Source of the DNA: an uncultured Roseovarius sp.
GTDB lineage: Bacteria; Pseudomonadota; Alphaproteobacteria; Rhodobacterales; Rhodobacteraceae
Assembly: GCA_937884705.1 (NCBI GenBank)
Contig: CAKZYL010000381.1
Span: forward strand, 1-33,912
DNA: 33,912 nt
Direction: 5' to 3'
Made by a program: the position numbers and the translations under genes. Under the pieces are notes generated by a model. The model saw only the letters and a program-made list of their open reading frames with translations, did not search any database and had not been told where the DNA came from. Position 1 is the first letter of the stretch. The number at the start of each line of letters is the position of its first letter. Of the stretch, positions 29,420 through 33,912 are shown one piece after another.

Positions 29420-29534
29420 CGCGCTTCTTTATGCCCTGCACCCGTCCCCTTGTCACCTCACGCCGGCTTGAGTGTTTCGTCCACGTCCGTCAATGTGCAG
29501 CGAAGATCGCTCATGGCTTCAAGGAGGAACACCC

Positions 29535-30284
29535 ATGTTGAAGGGCACTCATGCGCTGGTCACCGGAGGCGGCACGGGCATCGGTCTTGCGATCGCCCGC
29601 GCGCTGGCTGACAACGGCGCGGTCGTGACCATTACCGGCCGGCGCCAAGAGGTTCTGGATGAGGCCGCAGGCGACGGATTGCATGCTTTGGTGATGGACG
29701 TGACCGATGAAGCGTCCGTCGAAGACGGCGTGGCCTCGGCGGTTGAAGCGCGCGGGCCGGTACAGATTTGCGTTCCGAACGCGGGCGTGGCGGAAGGCCG
29801 CTCGTTGCTCAAAACCGACACAGAATTCTGGCGATGGATCCTCACGACCAACCTCGATGGCGCGTTTTGGACGATACGAGCGTGTCTGCCCGGCATGCAG
29901 TCGACGAATTGGGGCCGGGTGATCGCCGTATCCTCCATTGCCGGTTTGCGTGGTTTGCGCGGCGCACCGGCATACTCGGCCTCCAAACACGGGCTTATTG
30001 GAATGATCCGGGCGCTTTCTGAGGACTACATGGGCGCGCCTTACACGTTTAACGCGCTCTGCCCCGCCTATGTGCGCACCGATATTGTGACCCGCAATCA
30101 GGAAGCCATCCAAACCCGCGCCGGTGTCAGCGCCGAAGACGCCATGGAGATGATGGTCCGCGCCAATCGCCACAAACGGCTCATTGAGCCCGAAGAGGTG
30201 GCCGCCGCCGCGCTTTGGCTATGTGCGCCGGGATCTGAGAGCATCAACGGCCAGACAATAGAGATCGCCGGGGGACAATGCTGA
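29535..30284 (+). CDS. Short-chain dehydrogenase/reductase (SDR)
   Basis: Start MLKGTHALVTGGGTGIGLAIARAL with AAGGAGG upstream; YSASKHGLIGMIRAL, GQTIEIAGGQC end. Confidence 0.92.
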   Translation: MLKGTHALVTGGGTGIGLAIARALADNGAVVTITGRRQEVLDEAAGDGLHALVMDVTDEASVEDGVASAVEARGPVQICVPNAGVAEGRSLLKTDTEFWRWILTTNLDGAFWTIRACLPGMQSTNWGRVIAVSSIAGLRGLRGAPAYSASKHGLIGMIRALSEDYMGAPYTFNALCPAYVRTDIVTRNQEAIQTRAGVSAEDAMEMMVRANRHKRLIEPEEVAAAALWLCAPGSESINGQTIEIAGGQC

Positions 30285-30416
30285 GGTCACGAACCGCCGC
30301 GGAACTTGCGAGCTCTCCTGCAAACTCCCATATTTCATGTGTGCCCGGAACGCAGGTGTTTAAAAAACTTCGTCCGAAACCTGATTGACTGTCCAACAGG
30401 CATTGGGAGATCATCC

Positions 30417-30791
30417 ATGTTCACAATCAGCAAACCAAAAGACAACCGCGTGGATCTTGACGTCAGCGGGAGCATTGACAGCGAGGCCATGCGCACGGCC
30501 CTAGACGATCTCATCTCGGCATCGGAAGGGATTAAGCACGGTCGAATGCTGTACCGTATCCCGGAAATGGCCTGGCCAACCCTGGGGGCAATCTCTGTCG
30601 AGCTGGTGCGTTTGCCCGCTCTTTTCGCCTTGCTAAAAAAGTTCGACAGATGCGCCGTGTTGACCGACGCCACCTGGATAAAGACGGCAGCGGAGCTTGA
30701 AGGCGCGCTTTTACCCGGGCTTGAGATCAAGGCGTTCTCACTGTCACAGACCTCAGAGGCCGAAGCATGGCTCGCCCAAACAACGACGTGA
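30417..30791 (+). CDS. STAS/SpoIIAA-like protein
   Basis: Start MFTISKPKDNRVDLDVSGSIDSEAMRTALDDLI with GGGAGA upstream; pattern of SpoIIAA-like (STAS) proteins. Confidence 0.75.
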   Translation: MFTISKPKDNRVDLDVSGSIDSEAMRTALDDLISASEGIKHGRMLYRIPEMAWPTLGAISVELVRLPALFALLKKFDRCAVLTDATWIKTAAELEGALLPGLEIKAFSLSQTSEAEAWLAQTTT

Positions 30792-30829
30792 CCCGACCCT
30801 CTCAGGATAAGGGCGCTGGCCCATGATCG

Positions 30830-31714
30830 TCACTCAGCCGCGATGCGCTGTGGTGATTCCGCAATCTCCGGCACCCAGGTCCTGAAACGCCATGATTTTC
30901 GCTGGCCAGGGTTGAGACGCAGGGCATTGATCTGACGCTGAAGTTTGTGCTTCACGCCAAACGCGCTCAAACGCTCAGCAGAGTTGGCAAGCGCGCGGGT
31001 GATCCGATCGTCGCTCAGCCCGTGCACCTGCCTCGCGCGCAGCAGGTCGGGCGCAACGCGCCTTGTATAGAGATAGGCTACGGTGCCGCCGGGAACGTAG
31101 CATAAGGGCTCAAAGCACGCCCTTAGGCGCTGCATCTGCGCGGCAATCCACGGCTCTTTCCAGTGCAACTCATCTTGCTGCACGATCACCGATATACCCG
31201 GCACTAGATGCGGGAAAAACGTTTGTGCCATCATGTCCATGGTACGCGATGTCTTCGAGGCATCCAGGATCAGCAAAGAAATCGTTCCATCGCTCCAGGT
31301 GCTGTCTTCAATGCGGCCTTTGCGCAGGACAACCTGGTCGGACCATGGTGAAAGCAAGGCCTTGGACAATGGCAAAGTGTCCTGCCCATCAAACTGCGAA
31401 ATCCCTTTGGCATAGAGCTGACGCCGTTTCACCTTTGGCGAGGCGTGAAATTGATCATAGGCAAACATGCGCGGCCTCTGACGTTCTCGCCGCGCAGAGG
31501 CGCCTGCCGCCAAATAGGCCGTTGAGCCCCCAACAAAGCAGCCCAGATCCACCATGCTGCCCGACACATGCGCCATTCTGTGGGCCAGCCAGAAGTAAAA
31601 CTGCGCCTCTTCACGGTTGAGCATACTGGGAACGCCCAACGCGCAACCGAGGTCCTCTTCTGTCACAAACCTCCACGGCCTGGACGACATGACAGTTTTC
31701 GTCAGTCTTTCCAC
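30830..31714 (-). CDS. Class I SAM methyltransferase (TylF/CmcI-like)
   Basis: 294 aa; SGSMVDLGCFVGGSTAYLAAG, ISLLILDASKT, long C-terminal extension. Confidence 0.65.
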   Translation of the reverse strand: MERLTKTVMSSRPWRFVTEEDLGCALGVPSMLNREEAQFYFWLAHRMAHVSGSMVDLGCFVGGSTAYLAAGASARRERQRPRMFAYDQFHASPKVKRRQLYAKGISQFDGQDTLPLSKALLSPWSDQVVLRKGRIEDSTWSDGTISLLILDASKTSRTMDMMAQTFFPHLVPGISVIVQQDELHWKEPWIAAQMQRLRACFEPLCYVPGGTVAYLYTRRVAPDLLRARQVHGLSDDRITRALANSAERLSAFGVKHKLQRQINALRLNPGQRKSWRFRTWVPEIAESPQRIAAE

Positions 31715-31992
31715 GATTGCACTGCTCGACTTTACCTATGAGGGCAACAAACCCTTCGTTTTGTGCACTCATGACATGTTGAGCCTTGTCTTTCGCTTAA
31801 CCCGGCGGCCACCCTGCCCCGTAAAAACACTCAGATTGTCGCTAAATTCATTTTTTTCGCCTGAGACCGCGTGACGTTCAGAGTTTGTTGAAAGAAACCG
31901 CGTCAAACCTCAATCTGCGCGCAGGACAAGATCAGTTTCTGGACAATCCCCGGCCCGTATGACATTGCGCGCACGAAATCGGAGCACGCTTC

Positions 31993-33318
31993 ATGACCAT
32001 CACCCGTTTTGCCCCCTCCCCCACGGGCTTTCTGCATGTCGGCAATCTGCGCACGGCATTGATGAATTACCTCATCGCGCGCAAAGCCGGTGGGACATTC
32101 ATATTGCGCATTGATGACACCGATCCCGAACGCTCCAAGCAAGAATATGTGGATGCCATTCAGCACGATTTGGAGTGGTTGGGGCTGACTTGGGACCGAA
32201 TGGAGCGACAATCTGAGCGGCTGGATCGCTATGCCGCCGCCGCCGATGCCCTGCGGGACAAAGCGCGTTTCTACGAGGCATTTGAGACGCCGGTGGAGCT
32301 TGACCTAAAACGCAAGAAACAACTCAATATGGGCAAACCGCCGGTCTATGATCGCGCGGCGTTGACCCTGTCCGACGATGAAAAAGACGCCTTGCGTGCA
32401 GAACGCGGCAATGGCGTATGGCGCTTCCAGCTTGATCATGCCCGCATTGAATGGACCGATGGCATTCTGGGCGATATCTCGATCGATGCAGCTTCCGTCT
32501 CTGACCCGGTGCTGATCCGGGGGGACGGTCAGGTGCTCTATACGCTGGCCTCTGTCGTGGACGACACCGAGATGGGCGTGACCCACGTGGTGCGCGGATC
32601 CGATCACGTGACCAACACCGCCACGCAGATCCAGATCATCGAGGCATTGGGCGGCTCTATCACAACGTTTGCGCATCATTCCCTGCTGACAGGACCGCAG
32701 GGGGAATCGCTATCCAAACGTCTGGGCTCGCTTTCCTTGCGCGATTTTCGCGAACAGGGCGTGGAGCCGATGGCGCTCCTGTCACTGCTTGCGCGGTTGG
32801 GATCATCTGATCCGGTAGAGCTGCGTGGCTCCTTGGAAGAACTCGCAGAGCATTTTGAGCCGGCGCGGTTCGGCTCCGCGCCCACCAAGTTTGATCAGGC
32901 GGATCTCTTTCCGCTCACCGCGCGCGTGCTGCATGAGCGCCCGTTTGAAGACGTGTCTGGCGAGATCGCGGGTTTGGGCGTGCCGGATGACATCGCTCCA
33001 AAATTCTGGGAGGTGATGCGCGCCAATGTCACGACCATGGCCGATCTGGCGCCGTGGTGGGAGATTTGCCGCGACGGGGCAGAGCCGATCATCGCCGAGG
33101 AAGACGCAGAGTTCGTGCGCGAGGCCATGGCGCTTTTGCCGGACGCGCCGTTTGATGCGGAAACCTGGAGCGCTTGGACATCTGCGGTCAAAGACGCCAC
33201 GGGCCGCAAGGGCAAAGGCCTTTTCATGCCATTGCGCCTGGCGGTCACCGGTCAGGCACGTGGGCCGGATATGGGCAGTCTGATGCCTTTGCTGCACGTG
33301 GTGCGGGCAAAGGGCTGA
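31993..33318 (+). CDS. gltX: Glutamyl-tRNA synthetase
   Basis: 441 aa; RFAPSPTGFLHVGNLRTALMNYLIARK (HIGH region), ILRIDDTDPERS, LSKRLGSLSLRDFREQG (KMSKS region). Confidence 0.95.
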   Translation: MTITRFAPSPTGFLHVGNLRTALMNYLIARKAGGTFILRIDDTDPERSKQEYVDAIQHDLEWLGLTWDRMERQSERLDRYAAAADALRDKARFYEAFETPVELDLKRKKQLNMGKPPVYDRAALTLSDDEKDALRAERGNGVWRFQLDHARIEWTDGILGDISIDAASVSDPVLIRGDGQVLYTLASVVDDTEMGVTHVVRGSDHVTNTATQIQIIEALGGSITTFAHHSLLTGPQGESLSKRLGSLSLRDFREQGVEPMALLSLLARLGSSDPVELRGSLEELAEHFEPARFGSAPTKFDQADLFPLTARVLHERPFEDVSGEIAGLGVPDDIAPKFWEVMRANVTTMADLAPWWEICRDGAEPIIAEEDAEFVREAMALLPDAPFDAETWSAWTSAVKDATGRKGKGLFMPLRLAVTGQARGPDMGSLMPLLHVVRAKG

Positions 33319-33345
33319 TTTGCCGGAACGAGTTCGGGCGAACGT

Positions 33346-33912
33346 CTAGTCGCGCCACAGCTGGTTTGGGACATCGTCGATGATGGTTACGCCAAGCGTG
33401 GTCAACATCTCATCCACAAGGCCCCGCTCATCAGAAGAGAGCATCTGCGCACGGGAATAGACCGGCTTGGCACGATCATCCAGGATCGGCGCGTCCCACC
33501 CATGGGTGGTTGAAAAGAAGGCCCGCGCGCCCTCTTCTCCGAACTCTTGAAGATAGCCTTGCACGACGACATCGAGGTAACTCATCAAAACCGGGCAGGA
33601 TTTTTCAGGCTGGCCGTGTTTGCCATCGGGAATGGAATAGACAACGATTTCAGGGCTTTGGGGAATATCGTGGATGATCTGGTGGCTTGCAGATACGCGA
33701 TCATAAGCGCGCTCCCTTTCATCAAGCGCGCCCCAACCCGCATCTGGAACAGCCGCCATCAGGCCATCAATCTCAGCCATCGGGTCTGGCACCACAGTCA
33801 GATACGCCACGGGACGCAGATCGGTGTGCCGCCATATCCGCCGCCACCCTTTCAGCCGCGCCGGGCGGATGTCTTCGTAGTCATGGGTCTTGCGGTTGAC
33901 CAGACTGCCATA
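33346..33912 (-). CDS. Gamma-glutamylcyclotransferase-like protein, 5' end beyond the window
   Basis: The ORF frame continues without a stop past the listed 33810 start to the window edge: YGSLVNRKTHDYEDIRPARLKGWRRIWRHTDLRPVAYLTVVPDP...; YGSLVN is a GGCT-family hallmark. Confidence 0.78.
   Translation of the reverse strand, partial: YGSLVNRKTHDYEDIRPARLKGWRRIWRHTDLRPVAYLTVVPDPMAEIDGLMAAVPDAGWGALDERERAYDRVSASHQIIHDIPQSPEIVVYSIPDGKHGQPEKSCPVLMSYLDVVVQGYLQEFGEEGARAFFSTTHGWDAPILDDRAKPVYSRAQMLSSDERGLVDEMLTTLGVTIIDDVPNQLWRD

Overview
This 33.9 kb window looks like ordinary, densely coded alphaproteobacterial chromosome, probably Rhodobacteraceae/Roseobacter-type. That assignment is an inference from gene content and order, not a database result. 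Left to right it carries: a propionyl-CoA carboxylase locus (pccA and pccB with small companion ORFs between them); a Bcr/CflA-type MFS transporter; a carbon-nitrogen hydrolase next to a Cys-less Hint-like protein; a sulfotransferase-like protein; an AMP-forming acyl-CoA synthetase; a TonB-dependent receptor; an Atm1-type ABC exporter; leuA; glutamine-dependent NAD+ synthetase; an exported MORN-repeat protein; an SDR; a Tat-type MBL-fold hydrolase; a DUF1801-like protein; a CFA-like methyltransferase; a DUF3422-like protein; pntAB; an isoprenylcysteine-methyltransferase-like membrane protein; a second SDR; a STAS/SpoIIAA-like protein; a TylF/CmcI-like methyltransferase; a glutamyl-tRNA synthetase; and a truncated gamma-glutamylcyclotransferase-like gene. 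I found no CRISPR array, tRNA, rRNA or intact mobile element. The strongest observation beyond the ORF track is an unlisted 21-aa leader ORF ending ACLSLLLLLSRL* just upstream of leuA. It is followed by mutually exclusive inverted repeats whose geometry fits leucine attenuation. Other notable items are a two-step F/W super-periodicity in the 18-19 repeat MORN protein, a 58-bp two-hairpin element containing the stop codons of two convergent genes, a hairpin over the Shine-Dalgarno of the MORN gene, and a 17-bp direct repeat at the left edge.
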